From Sebastes aleutianus (lineage: Eukaryota; Chordata; Actinopteri; Perciformes; Sebastidae), in NCBI GenBank assembly GCA_916700875.1, contig CAKAKS010000067.1, forward strand, positions 11,621,591 to 11,685,590: DNA of 64,000 nucleotides. The letters are read 5' to 3'. Of the stretch, positions 63,868 through 64,000 are shown one piece after another; position 1 is the stretch's first letter; each line of letters opens with the position of its first letter. The notes beneath the pieces are model-generated. The model was not told the DNA's origin and did not search any database. It saw only the letters and a program-made list of their open reading frames with translations. Both the position numbers and the translations under genes were made by a program.

Positions 63868-64000
63868 TACTTAGGACTGGGCGATATGGCCAAAATCGTC
63901 TATCACGATATGGGTCATCTCATATGTCGATAACGATATATATCACGATATAGCATGTTCTCTGGTAATTCAATAAATAAATAGTATCTATGAAATAACC
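63868..64000. mobile_element. MITE running off the window edge
   Basis: GGACTGGGCGATATGGCC followed by repeated ATATCACGATAT-type palindromes, a common teleost repeat start. The end lies outside the window. Confidence 0.6.

Noticed and set aside
1..64000. CRISPR arrays, operons, riboswitches, phage or plasmid features
   Set aside because: The window is intron-rich vertebrate DNA, and the regularly spaced repeats seen are microsatellites or transposon ends.

Overview
The window is vertebrate nuclear DNA, almost certainly from a ray-finned (teleost) fish. The genes are split by GT-AG introns. Every intron is crowded with short non-autonomous DNA transposons (hAT-like copies with 8-bp target duplications, TTAA-flanked piggyBac-like copies, Tc1/mariner scraps), LINE fragments and tRNA-derived SINEs in a combination typical of teleosts. 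No bacterial operons, CRISPR arrays or rRNA were seen.

Region 1 (1-3778) is intergenic and holds a degenerate L2/CR1-like LINE, a hAT-like element with a perfect 8-bp target duplication, and simple repeats. Region 2 (3779-36456, + strand) is a complete macrophage mannose receptor gene, mrc1. I placed 30 coding exons whose splice phases all agree and which give 1415 residues: signal peptide, ricin-type cysteine-rich domain, fibronectin type II domain, eight C-type lectin-like domains (CTLDs), one membrane helix and a short endocytic tail. Two extra in-frame micro-exons may lengthen CTLD6. Region 3 (36457-48838) holds the mrc1 3' UTR, transposon-rich DNA and a broken partial duplicate of mrc1 (exon 1 and the first quarter of exon 2, 40529-42240). 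Region 4 (48839-62583, - strand) holds the last eleven coding exons of a voltage-gated calcium channel beta subunit, best matched to cacnb2: SH3, HOOK and guanylate-kinase-like core, then a long His-rich and Arg-Asp-rich C-terminus. Its 5' exons lie beyond the right edge.

The two genes are convergent. They are not known to act in one pathway: MRC1 is an endocytic pattern-recognition receptor of macrophages and endothelium, and CACNB2 is a cytoplasmic chaperone and gating subunit of Cav1/Cav2 channels. As I recall, MRC1 and CACNB2 are also near neighbours in mammals (human 10p12), where they share an orientation, so this looks like conserved synteny with a local inversion.

Points most worth a second look: CTLD5 carries a galactose-type QPD in place of a mannose-type EPN; CTLD8 has lost its inner cysteine pair; there are two candidate micro-exons in the long loop of CTLD6; a splice donor directly abuts a truncated hAT element; transposons are nested several deep; and the mrc1 5' end is duplicated and truncated. 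All exon boundaries were read by eye from splice consensus, phase and protein homology; no alignment was run.
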